From: Saururus chinensis
Lineage: Eukaryota > Streptophyta > Magnoliopsida > Piperales > Saururaceae
Direction: 5' to 3'
NCBI GenBank assembly: GCA_035235625.1
Contig: CP141148.1
Coordinates: 8,799,001 to 8,863,000, forward strand
Length of the DNA stretch: 64,000 nt
Shown here: piece by piece, positions 47,171 to 60,200 of the stretch
How positions within the stretch are numbered: position 1 is the stretch's first letter
Layout of the letters: each line of letters starts with the position of its first letter
The notes under the pieces: model-generated
Seen by the model: the letters and a program-made list of their open reading frames with translations, nothing else
What the model was told of the DNA's origin: nothing
Databases searched by the model: none
Position numbers and translations under genes: made by a program

Positions 47171-47954
47171 AGAAAGGTTATGTCCCAAAGAATTAAATAT
47201 TATGATTAATTTTATTTTTTAAAAATTATTTAATAAAATAATTAAAATATTTTAACCCTATTGTTCAAATGTTTTGATAACAACATCAAAATAAAAAAAA
47301 TTACATGATGAAGTTTTGTCTCAAAAGTTTAAATTTTGTGATATTTTTTTTTTAAAATTGACTTTGCCTAAAAATATTAAAACTTTTTAACCTTACTATT
47401 CAAATTATTTTAAAAAAATTCAAAAATTTATAATGTATTTGTCAAAACTTTTATATAGTGAGACCATAACAAAACTTTTCCCCGATAGCTACTTGCCCAA
47501 GTGGGCAACCTCACCTTTTCCCAACTAATGATGTCGATTCTTTTGCCCAATTTCTTTGAATTAAAAAATAAAATAAAATAATAAAATAAATATATTAAAG
47601 ACGAGTTAACGAAGCCAAAGGATAGGATGAGCAATAATGGGTGGACAAGAAGAGACGATACTCTCATGATGAAAAAACGAGATGAGGCTATAGGCGATGA
47701 TGAAAATGAGGAAGAATACTTGAAACATAGCCAACACTGGAGTGTGCCCATCAAACGACGATTGTGCCTTTTCCATTTTTAAATACTGCACAATTATGAG
47801 GGTATAAAGATAAAAACATCATAAAAAGCACAAAAATGATATACTCTTTATCCTATAATAATAAATTTATTTATTTTTTATAAATAAATAAATTTTAATT
47901 TAGTTAAAAAAAATTAAATAGTGCTATTAATTTTGGACAGAGGTAGTAAAAGGG
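47171..47954 (+). repeat. Upstream block shared with the truncated copy
   Basis: It matches 22545-23258, for example AGGTTATGTCCCAAAGAATT, CCCTATTGTTCAAATGTTTT, CATGATGAAGTT and GTGCCCATCAAACG. In the other locus this block is fused to sequence from inside intron 10 of the helicase gene. Part of it could itself be dispersed repeat DNA. Confidence 0.8.
47844..47946. mobile_element. Stowaway-like MITE near the CHR18-like promoter
   Basis: Left end CTCTTTATCC and right end GGACAGAGGTAG form imperfect inverted repeats flanked by TA (47842-47843 and 47947-47948). The 103-bp interior is AT-rich and self-complementary. It sits about 270 bp upstream of the start codon of the intact gene. Confidence 0.6.
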
Positions 47955-48213
47955 AATTCTTGAATTGGAAATCTTCGCAAATGGAACTTCGGTAAATCGC
48001 TCTGTGATTCCAGCGTTCAAGCCAGGCCAAGGCGGGAGGTCTGTTTGGGACTTTGGGGTTCGTCCAAATGGGCCCCCATGGCTCCGGCCTCTTCTCACGG
48101 CGCCGGCGCAAGCACAGAGGCACAGCTGCTTTGTCTCCTTCAGAATCAGAACAAGCTTAAAACGGAAAAAGCGAGCGTAGAGAGAAGCTAGGTGGGCGCT
48201 GCGCCCCCCAGTA
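47955..48213 (+). promoter_or_regulatory. Promoter/5' UTR region of the CHR18-like gene
   Basis: GC-rich relative to upstream DNA. It contains a site II-type TGGGCC element (48069-48074), commonly found before plant genes expressed in dividing cells, and a GGCGGGAG motif (48031-48038) that is close to, but not exactly, an E2F site. No TATA box stands out. The whole block is absent from the truncated copy. Confidence 0.5.
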
Positions 48214-51200
48214 ATGGAGTGGGACTTGGAAGGCGACTGGAATTTGACTGCAGAAGAGTTGGATCTGCTAGAGAAGGACGCCCTCCGTCAGATCGAGGAG
48301 CGTAAATCCTCCTCCGCCAACGCTTCCCCTCCTCCTCCTCCTCCTCAATGGAGCTCGCCCAGGAATGTCCATTCCAGCAGCGTCAGGAACCTGGACAAAC
48401 TCCCATCTTCATTGCCCCAGGTCGCTTGATTCCTTTTTTTTTTGCGATTTCTTTCCCAGCAGAAAATGGCATTTGCTAAAAACCTAGGTGTGCCTGTTTT
48501 CTACTCATAATCAGGCAGGACGACCTCTGCCTCCTTCCTTGCTCACTCCTGAATCACCTAGAGGTCGTGGTAAGCTCCATGTCTCAGGATACATTTCTCT
48601 TGCTCACGTCGTTAAATTTGAAATATGGTTTATCGCTGTTGCTTTCCCGCTCTCTATTTCTCTGCCTGCTGCTTGAATTTGAAGTGAACGATGGCGTCAC
48701 GGACTTGCCCAAGCTTTCAGTCAGTCTTTTTCCTCATTCGAGCGGAAATGTCGCTGCAAAGTTTCATTACCACCCGGTACAACAATATGCTTCACTACCG
48801 CATCGGCGTTTATAGACTTTTCTTATCTAGCTTGTGCATGGTCATTTTGATGGGTAAGTTTTGCTCTTCCCTCGCAGATACTTGTTGGGGCTTTCCACAG
48901 AATCCCGAAAGCAAGTTGGCATGCTAAAGAAAGGTGATGCACGTTTTCATACGAGGCTTTGAATGCTAAAATTATGAATATAAATGTGCCACCTTTTTGT
49001 TTACTCCGCAGATTATGGACGTTCCCAGTTTCATCTTTGGAAATGGCCGAGAAAGTGTTTTGCGAAATAAATGGTGCTCATGTTGAGGTACGACTGGCTG
49101 ACAATTTTTTTTACTTTCCGGAAATGGGGATTTATTTGATATGAAGGTTAGCTGGTGGATATTGCAGCTGTTAGGCTGCATGGGAATTAGTTGCCGTTTG
49201 GTGTTCTATCATTGTTTTTTACAATAATTTTTAGATGGATATGGGTCTTGATTCCTTATCAGAAGTAAGCTCCATTTCATGAATTCTCTTATTAAAAATG
49301 TTAAAGGACAATTTGGTTAAATCGATATCTATTTATTCGAGCTTATATAATTCTTAAGTTTGTTGGCCAGGTTGTTTTGCAAACAGCCGAGAGTATGAAT
49401 TTCTATGTTTTATGTTTGTCATACAAGTGTGGGTATTTGGTAAACATGCACAGATAGTCTACACATCAGTTGCTCTAGAGAGGACTGTTCAGTATGCTGT
49501 GTGCCCCCAAAATGGGTCCATTATACAACTTATTCCTACAAGACCACTACAATTGGACTGTCATAATGGCATCTCATGAGAACCTTTTTTATATGTTTGT
49601 GGTTTACTGATTATTACCAGGAATCGAGCAATTCTTAGATGATGTATACTGATATTTTCTGTTCATAAAAAAGGATGATATGCAATTATTCAAGGGTATG
49701 ACTTTCGTTTTATAGGTGTTAACTTTATTATTGTCCTCATTGTATATTTTTATGTGGCAGGTGCACAATTTAGATCCTTTAGTGCATTCTGCTCTTATTG
49801 CTGCTGCCTCTGTTTCAGATCTGCGTGGTATATGCTACATTCTTGTTTGTGGATCTTTCACTTAGAAATTTAGTTCGATTTTTTTTTCTTGAAAATTTTT
49901 TAAAACAGAAATAATTACCCTATGTTGTGAAACTTATATAAGTAATACCGTTTGACTTTCACTTTTTTCTTTGTCCCTAGGAGTGTGATATTTGTCATGT
50001 CACATTACTAATCATGAGTGCATCAAACACTTCTTGATAGATTTCGTAGTCACTAAATATTTACAGGAAGGAGGTGAACTTAGGAGGTGAATTACTGTGA
50101 TAAAAAGTTTATGCTTTTGCTTTTCACAAGACCTTATCTCTTTACTTTATGTGTCATTTGTTGAAAGTTTTAATGTTAGTAATGTATATTGTTATTTCTG
50201 TCTTCTTTAAAAGAGAGCTATTTGTCTTGGTAATGATGTGCTTTATGAACTGATAATTGATGGAAGTAAAAATAATTATCCCTATCTGTAATTGTTATCT
50301 TGCTTTTGTGAACTGTATACTGACTGGTATTCTATTTACAAGATCATTATGATAGGATGCCTAACTTTCTTGAGTCAAAGCTCTTGGCATTTCAGCGTGA
50401 GGGGGTTAGGTATGCAGTTTCCTTCTGAATTACTTTATATTGTCCTTAGAGCTTAATGTTTACGTGCTTATGGACTCTGGATTTCTTCAATTATAGGATC
50501 TTATAAGACATGATTCATGGTTTTACTCTATAGAAAAACATTTCATGTGGCTGTGCTTTTACAGGTTTATGTTGCAGCATGGAGGACGAGTGCTCCTAGC
50601 AGATGAGATGGGTCTTGGGAAAACTTTACAGGCATGTAGATACCAGCTTTCTATGTTTCCTTGCAGTCCTCTTTTAGTCCATAAGTCCAATATATAAAGT
50701 TTCTAATTATTAGAAAATAATGTTGTGTAGATGAAGGCATTTATACCTCCATATCCGTGGAATACGGGGAATATTTTCTGATATTAGTGAATCTATGTTG
50801 ATTCTTCATGAATAAACTTGACTTCAAGTTCAAGATGATTGAGTCTAAAACATAATAAAAGGGGGTTTTGGAGGACTGAGAAATATGAAACGAGGGTCGA
50901 AACAACTCTAAAAGATTTTGTAAATTTAGAAACCATTTTTAAATTATAATTCTATTTCTTAACCCAAGCCCCTGTAACAAGCTATAGAAGTTTGGTTAAA
51001 ATCCATTACTATTACTATTATTATTATTATTAATATTGCTGAGACCCAAACTTATGTAATGAGAGCTTAGATTTTAAACTGCTAGTATGCCATAAGAATT
51101 TTTAATGGGATAAACTGATTTGTCCTTTAACTTCTATATTTAAATACTTCACGAAGCTTGGACACAATTTTTGATCCCAAATGCCAAAATCTTGAACAGG

Positions 51201-54200
51201 GCATATGAGACTAGCCACTATCATTTTTTTAATTAGCTTGTCAAAATTTTTTTTTGGTTTTTTCTTGAAAGTGCACTTACAGGTAAGATCCAAGCTGCTA
51301 CTGTCTAGGTTGATTTTGTGATGTGAATAATGTGACAACTTGTAGAGATTTATGTATGTTCATTTCTTTGGATTCACAGGCTATTGCTTTCATCTCATGC
51401 GTTCGTGACTGTTGGCCTGTTCTTATACTCACTCCATCTTCCTTGCGTTTACATTGGGCTTCAGTAAGCTACATTAGTAATCATTGCTGAGCATTGACTT
51501 TCTCATTTTTAATACTGAAAGCTATGTCAAATTTCTCATGTTCTGCTGGCTGAGGATCTTTATATATGGGATGATCTTTACATGTCAGAAATATTAATTC
51601 TTTTTTTAACTTCTGCAGATGCTACAACAGTGGTTTCAAGTAGCTTCAACTGATATACTGGTGCGCTTTCTGAATTTTCTTTAATTGCAGTTACATCTGG
51701 CAATGTAGTTATGTATATATGTGCGACATTTTGGCAATATCACAATAAATGGGCAACATAATATGAGAGAAGGTTCAATTTTCCCCATATCTTTTATCGG
51801 TATGCTTGGCAATACTGATATATTGCCGATGTATCGGCGATACTCCTTTCCATGTGCTATTGTGCTGAGTATTGTTCCTGAGCTACACTTCTGATTGACT
51901 GACTTTGCAATCTCATTAGATCAAGTGGGTATCAGAACATAGGGAATGAGTGGCAAAAGACAGGGTTAGGGCCCATGTGAAACATGTACCTATTTTGATG
52001 AATAGGATACATTTTAACAGCTTAAATTTTGATGAGGTCAAATGGATGGATCTCACATATTGGAATCTACCCAAATAGGTGGACCCCCATCATCAAACTT
52101 GATATATAATTTCCAATCAATCCTGCTTGTCTGACCCACTTTATTGTGATTCCAACTTAGAAATTTCAATCTCAAGCATATAGAAAAGGTGAGATTAAAC
52201 AGATATAATGGGATCCACGTCGATTTGTGAGCCCTTATTGTTGATCCTCTATTGATCACCCTTGTTTAGGAACAACATTTACGAAGTCTAGCCTGGTAAA
52301 GTAGAGAACTTTAGAAAATCCTTTGTGTTAATGTTAATAGGTTATTGACCTGATAACATTTTTAATCTATGAGCCCTATGGGATCATATGGAGGTAGGGT
52401 ACAAATGATATGATAGAGGATTGGCTAGGATTGTGGGCTACCAAATTTGGGTATGCCACTTTGATTTAAGCTCGTGACAAGCTTTGATCAGTGGGTCCCA
52501 TGCATCAAAGTGGGCTTAAATTTCATAGGCTTGCAACCCTTGTGACCTGTCACCAATTTTCCTTGGTCCCACTCCCACCTGACAACATCAGGCCACTATT
52601 GAAGATGTGGGCTCTAAAATATTGGAAGAGTGGGACAGAGGGGATCAAAAGAGGAACATTGTAATAGAGGCAAAATTTTTTGGCTCTTTTGGACTTGTGG
52701 GCCCTTTTCATTGCATCATTTTAATCTCAGCCCTAAACAAATGGCTGAGATTTTATTTTCTAATTTTGGACATAGAGCAGTCGAGTTGGTGTGGGACTAA
52801 TTGGGGTTTACAGATCACATTGATGGTGAGTCCTATCAATTTGACCTTGTCAAATGCAAGTCCTTAAATGGGGTTGAAATTTTGACCCTTCTTGATGAGT
52901 GGGTACCACTAGGCAAAATGGGCCCAAGCTTCACATAAGCAGGACCTACATGTATTGCCACCTATCTAGGGCCGGTAAAATTCAACCCAACTTGCATGCC
53001 CAACCCGAACCCGACTTGCTTAACCCACACCCGACCCGATTAAGAATAGGGTCCGGCTTAGGGTTTTTAAATTTGACCCATTTTAAAATTAGGGCCTGGC
53101 CAAAATTTCCCCACGTAACCCCCACAACCCAACCTCGACCAAATTATTTAATGGTAACATGACCCAAGGTGAAAAAGATTACAAATTTTTTTCTTAGAAT
53201 TTTATTTTATCTTAGATTTTAATTTTATTTGATAGTCAATTAGTAAGATTTTGGTCGCGTATCTTATAATGCCGCAATGTTCTCTCTTCAACTCTTACTT
53301 TCTCAAATAACGCATAAAATGTTTGAAATCTATTTATAACGTTGCAATGCATCTAAATTCTTTATATGTTTGGTCCCTCTTAAAATAAAGTGTAAAATAC
53401 TAAGTTAACCAAAAAAATTAATTGAAAAAAAACTAGGGTTACCTGCATACCCAACCTACCTGACCTAAGTAGGGTTAGGGTTTGCATTTTTAACCCGCTT
53501 AATAAATAGGGTTGGGTCATGACCCAACCTGATGTAAGTGCGGGTCAAGGCCTACCCAATCCGATCAGACCTGATTCGATTCCCAACCCTACACCTATCC
53601 CCCTGGTTCTGCACCACCCTCGTAGGATCCTATGGCACCACAATGAGTTAGCTAGCATGTATGAGTGGGCTAAGTTCCATGTGCAAGCACAAAGTGCTGT
53701 CGGATCAATGCGCAAAAAAGGGGGTCCCACTTGTCTTGAAACCGGAAATTTAATTAAGATGCTGCTGGATAGAAATGATCAAAATTCGAACAATCTCATT
53801 AGCCACGATTTTTAATGAGAAGAGAGATTATGAATCAACATCTAATTTCCAAAACCAAATAATTCAAGCAAATTCTCTTACTCTTGGTTGGCCAAGCTCT
53901 TCTATTCAGCTCCAAGTGCATCATAGGAACTACAAAAACAGGGTTATTTCTCTTTCGTACTGATAAAGGTGATAAAGATTGGTCCCAAGTATAAAAAAGA
54001 TTCCCAAAATAGGGAAGAAACAAGCGTTTCCACAATCTGGTCAATTCTGTTCCAGTTCATCCTTCAGATTTTCTGCAATTTTTTCCGTCCTTTGGTGAGA
54101 AAACTTGAGGCTACCTTTCCTTGGGTTGAAGACAGGAGCCTGCTCCTCGTTGCCAGCTGCCTGGGGGGCCAACTGTGCACTGTGGTAGGTCTCCCTGCTG

Positions 54201-57200
54201 AAAAACAAGGGTAACAAAATCTCAAAGGAAGCCTCTGGTAGAGTGAGGCATTACATGGTTACTGAAGAATGTTCCTTGCTACTGGTTAAATCATGTCTAC
54301 TAGTTTGACCTCTAACCACAATGGAAAAAGAATTAGACCCTGTGTGTGTGTGGTGTATGCGTATATATTTTCTGTCTGCATGTATTGATGTGCAGAACAA
54401 ATGATATTATCATGTGACTAAGCTCTTTAATTAGTACTGATGTTTTCAGGTTGTTTTGTCCCAATGGGGTGGTTCAAACAGGCGAGGGTTTACGATAGCA
54501 TATTCAACTAACAAAGACACAATTCATCTTGATGCTTTGTTCAACATTATCTCTTACGACACAGTAGCTAAACTACAAAATACCCTTATGGCCTCAGATT
54601 TTAAGGTAATTCTCAACTAGTATGCTAAAAACAATTTATTTCTATGTTCTATATTTTGTGTTTTTTTTCTCTCAATTATATGGGGAGATCTCTGTTCTGA
54701 AAATGCTGCAACATTGTGTCTGTTTAGATTGTGATAGCAGATGAGTCCCATTTCCTCAAAAACGCTCAAGCAAAGAGGACAAATGCTTCACTTCCTGTTT
54801 TAAAGGTTTTTGCATTTCTTTTGTAATTTTATCATATTTGCACTGGCAATTCTCAGTCATTTGTCTTCTATCAGATTTTATTATTATCATTATTATTAAC
54901 AGTATTTTATTAACAAAGTAGTTGACAATGTGCACAATTGTAGAAAGCACGATATGTGATTTTGTTGACTGGGACTCCTGCATTATCTCGGCCCATTGAA
55001 CTATTTAAACAGGTATTATGGTCAGTCACATTTCAAGGTCTGTGTTACTGAAACTTCAAACTAATTTGTTTAATAATCCAGCTGGAAGCGCTCTACCCTG
55101 ATGTTTACAGAAATGTGCATCAGTATGGAAATCGATATTGCAGGGGTGTAAGTTTTAAATGCGAATAACTTAGGTTTTATATTCTCTCTGTTATGTTACT
55201 GATACTCTCAAATTCTTCTCCATCTATTTCCTTTTGAATTTGACGTGTGTCTTTGCAGGGTGTCTTTGGCCTCTATCAAGGAGCAAGCAATCATGAGGAG
55301 CTTCACAATTTAATGAAAGCTACTTTAATGATTCGTAGGCTTAAGAAAGATGTCCTTGCAGAACTTCCACCGAAGCGTAGGCAGCAAGTATGTTTGGGTA
55401 CATCTAGGGAGGAAAAAATGATTTTTTCACGTTCTTAGCACAGTGCTCTACTTTCAACAAAAATTTGCTACAGAAATAAATATTCTATTTATAAATGGGA
55501 CTGGATGAACAAGCTAAGAGGCTGGGTAAAGATTCGGTCACCTCCCCGTTTTCAGCCAGATCTATTTATGTGTATGTGTTATTGGATCTTGTTGACTATT
55601 AGACTGGCCAAGGTGTCTAGTCCTAATATGATTAGTCCTACAGTTTATGAAGTTCAGCTATAAGAAGGTAGTAAAATTTATAGAAGAAATTCTAAAAATA
55701 GTTTAAAATTTAATTAAAATAATAAATTTAAAAAAGAAATACTACAGACAAATGGGAAGAATATCACTAACCTTTCCATTGCTCTTCCTTGCATTTGCAG
55801 CCACCCCAGTGCTCATCTTTTTTAGGCAAAATTTTGGACTAGTATAGTAGTAGCATGTTTGTCTCAACATCCACCCTCAGCACCGTCTCCCCATATAAGT
55901 GAACATTATGAGTGCAAGCATCAGTTTTCATCTATCTTTTATTTGGAAGAGAAGGATGCATCAGAATGAAATTTTTTTGTACAAGCTTCTGTTTGACAAA
56001 ATAAAGACTAAAAATTAATATAGTGAAAACTGGGAGTTATCCTTTATCACAGTAGTGGTCTTTGTGGTCCTATATCTTAAACCAGTGCTAACCATGAGCT
56101 AGAAATTGAAGTTGAATAATAAATTTTTTTTACCAGTTTCACTTAAAAAAGAACATGCAAGTGGATTTACGAGGAAGTGAGACCTGATTCAATACATCAG
56201 TTTGTTGATCGAATCCTTTTGGGGTTTTTTGTAGGTCTTCCTGGACTTGGATGAGAAAAATATGAAACACATTCGTGCCTTGTTTTGTGAGGTAAATTGG
56301 ATTACAAGGTCAAAGCGTTTCTTTTTGGTATGCAATGACCTGTGGAATGAATGCTTCCACTTGCGTAGCTGACTGTTTTTAAAGGAAACTGTATGGTGTA
56401 TGAAAACATTGATATTGGTTATTGTTGGTGATTTATTGAATCTTAAGTCAGACTTTATTTGTCTTATAATAAGAGTGAATCTTGGTCAGACTTTATTTGT
56501 CTTATTATGTGAGAGAGAGAGAGCTGCCAGCACTGCAGAGCCTCATGTTGACTATTACCCTGCAACTCTCTGGTGATTGTTAATAAGGGGAGGAGAAAGG
56601 AGGTGAGATGAACACAAAAGACTGTCAATTTATTATGGTGTATGAAAACATTGCTATTGGTATTGTTGATGAGAGAGAGAGAGAGAGTGCAAATCTCAGC
56701 CAATTTATAGGTAATCATAAAATGATCCATGCAGGGGCCCACATGTCCACAAGGGACCAAAAATCGTGTCCACTTATTTTTTTATGATCTTTTGATCCAC
56801 ATTAGGTCTCTTCCTATACCAATATTGATTGGGGCCATAACTTTTGGGCTCATTTGGACATGTGGGCCTCCTTCATTAACGCTTTTTAATCTCACTTTGA
56901 AATCAATGGTTGAGATTGCGTTTTTTAATGTGGGATCCTAGGTGTGTAAGATAGGTATGGGATTTAAGGATCAACTATGATCATGGCGGTTTAACAATTT
57001 CCGGGCCATTCCACTACATGGGACCCATCCATTTAATTTCATCAAATTGTAGTAGTGGAAATGGGGTTGTAATTTTGAACAGCTATAGTGAGTTGGTCAC
57101 ACTCCTTAAAATGGGCCCATACTTCACGAGTAATACCTCGTGTTTTTCCACCCATCACCTCTGATCCCACAACTTCTTTGATCTTTTCTTGAGCTATAGC

Positions 57201-60200
57201 GCAAGCTGCAGTCACACACACGCAGTCTGAAACTCTGGTCCGTCCCTTGTCTTGTTTGTAATTGATTCTTGTGTCCTTCATGGCAAATATCCCATTCCAT
57301 CACTATAGTCCTTATAACTTATTCTAGTGATTTTTTTGTGCGCAGTTACAAGTAGTAAAAAGCAAAATCAAAGCTTGTAAATCACAGGAAGAAGCTGAGT
57401 CTCTCAAGTATTCGGAAAAGAATCTCATCAACCGGGTATGAATTCTTTGCATTATGTGTACATGTGTATGGTGAGAGGACGCTGAGGGGACCAAATGACT
57501 GCTTTATCTTTGCTTGCCTATCACAACTAAAATTAATTAATTGCGAAATATGTCTTTAACTTCAGATCTATAACGATTCAGCTGAAGCGAAGGTACCAGC
57601 TGTTTTAGACTACTTAAGTAATGTTATTGAGGTAATTAATGCTTTATCGCTGTTCACTTTTTATCCGGACTTTACTTTTTGTATTTAGACTTACGAAGAA
57701 AGCATTTCCACTTCAGACTACTTCATTTGAAGATCTAATAGTGTCTGAATAATTCGTTTGAAATATTTAGTTTCTTGGACAATGCTAAATGGTATTATGA
57801 TTATGATGATTAATATTTTTATTATTGTTATTATTATTGCCATTATTATTAGAGTAATGCTACTCTTATGTTCATTTACAAACAGAATGTTCCCTCGAGG
57901 TTTTAAGTAACCGTTGATACGTGGGACCATGCTTTCAAAACACGGTCTTGATCTCCTTGATGGGTGGCTCGTGGGTTATCCTGTGTGTTTAGAATATATC
58001 TTATAATTTTTGTTATTTAATTATTATTAGTAGTAGTAGTTGGAGCAGGGGAGAAGATATTGATAGTGATGTGACTCATAGGATGAATGTTGGGTAGAGG
58101 AGAGCCGCTTTGGGAGTGTTGTGTGATAGGCATGTTCAAGCTAGGCTTAAAGGAAAATTCTATAGGACAATGTGAAGGTCTAGAAAATTTTATTTAGTAG
58201 AGTGTTGGCCCAAAGATAAGTCATGTTGATAAAATGAATGTAGCTGAAAGAAATATGGTAAGATGGATGTGTGGAAAAGCTAGGAGAGCCCAGATTAGAA
58301 ACAAGTATATTAAAGAGAACTTAGGGGTAGCACCATTAGGAGAAGAGTGGAGGGAGAGTAGGTTCGTTAGGATGAGCGTATACAGAAGTGACCAAAGAAC
58401 GCATTGGTAACAAGGTTGGGGAGGGGATTTAGGTAAAAGAGACAGAAAGAGGGAGAGGAAGATGCAAGAGGTCATTATTGAAGTTAATAGGAAAGGATCT
58501 GGCTATGGCATCTATACCTGCATAGTTGGCCAAAAAAACTACTGTGGGGGTGCAAGATCAGTTTCACTGGCCCAAAATTGTTGGGAAAAATGATTGTGAC
58601 TATTTTTTTTTAGGGGCCGAGGGGCAGTATTTGGAGGGTTTATAATGAATCCAAATATACCATTGATATCCTAGGGAGACTTATTAAATATAGTTTCCAA
58701 CCATTATTTTAAAAGGCATGCAGCGAGTCTTGGGGCATATCACTCTCAAAGAAGTGGGGTGAGATGTAAGCCTAAAGCATGAGTCATAAGCCTGGCATCA
58801 ATTTTGAAATATATCGCTAAATTTACATAATATAATATAAGTGCCAAGGATGTAATTCTTCAATAAATATGACTCTTTATACACAAGAATTGCTCACTAA
58901 ACCAATAATTACAGTTCTCAAGGAATTTTAAGCATTATAGTTCTACTCGCACCCACTTAGTCCTACATCACCCATGCAGAGGGAATGATGAAGGATTGCT
59001 TATATCAAGACAAGCTTGGTCATGTTGCCTCAAAACCCTGATGGACAGGCTCTCTCTTGATAGTGGGGGGTCTATAGCCAAGCATAGCTGCTTTATAATC
59101 CAACAGACCTTAAGTAATCTTGGGACAAAAATTGAAAGACGCCTTGTTGAGGGGTGCCTTAAGCATGAGGCATGGATGAGGTCATATGAGAGACCCATCC
59201 CATGGTCCACAAATACAAGACTCAGGACTCTTAACATGCCAAGCCCTTAAAGCTAGAAACTTTGGCCTCAAGATTATGCTTATTTAGGACTTTACTTTGA
59301 TTAGGATATTTAGTTTTATTTGGGAAATTGCTTACATGAGAAGATTAGGATTTTATTTAATTTTTTCTTCAGATTTGGTTTTCCTAAGTTTAGAAGAAGA
59401 TTTCTTTTAGTGGTTTTATTTCTAAGTTAGCACACTTGTGTAAAGCCTTATAAAAAGGCCTAAGTTCTTAATGAGAAGTAGCCTTTGATTCTGAAGGGAA
59501 AAAACCTTCTTTGCTGATTGAGACTTTTCTGTTCCGTGGTGATGCTGAACAAACCATTGGTGCTGATACTAACGAGCCTCTGGTGGTGATTCCAGAGAAA
59601 TTATCACTCTCCTCTACCCCTTTCCTCTGATATTTCCAAAACTTTCCCATCTTCTTCCTTGCCTAGTCCTACATCATCTTGCCTCTGAATTAGGTGTTTA
59701 GCTTTTGATTTATTCTCATAGATGGCATGCTGTTCACATTTTTTTTTGTCTCAAAAGCTTTAGAGACTTGAGAGTATGGAGCCCGTATGGGATTCCATCA
59801 ACTTTTTTCATAACATTGGCTTGTACATATTATATCTGTTTAAGTAATGCTATGAACACGCTTAGACAGGAATCCTTGCAGCACACTCACAACAATGTGT
59901 GGGCTCAGGCACTGGGTCCACGCAGGAGCCCTCTGCATGTGTTTCAGTCTTTTAGCTCATGAAGCACTTTCATATCTGTTTATGCTTAGGGTACTTTTAA
60001 CATAATTCTACTCTTTGATTATATCAGGCTGGCTGCAAGTTTTTGATATTTGCCCATCATCGGCCGATGCTGACCTCGATACATGAATTTCTCCAAGTAC
60101 AGCTTCCTTATCTCTTGATTTGTATTTTCAAACATACACACTCTAATTCTGTTACCGCTTCAGAAGAAGAAAGTGGGATGCATCCGTATAGATGGGACAA

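Larger units (their letters stand above)
57632..60027 (+). other. Intron 18, 2.4 kb, with LINE and LTR-like inserts
   Basis: The donor follows NVIE and the acceptor precedes AGCKFLIF. It includes a TTATTATTATT-type microsatellite (about 57820-57850), a LINE remnant (58062-58530) and an LTR-like segment (59260-59700). Frames such as 58968-59250 are intronic with no domain. Confidence 0.75.
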
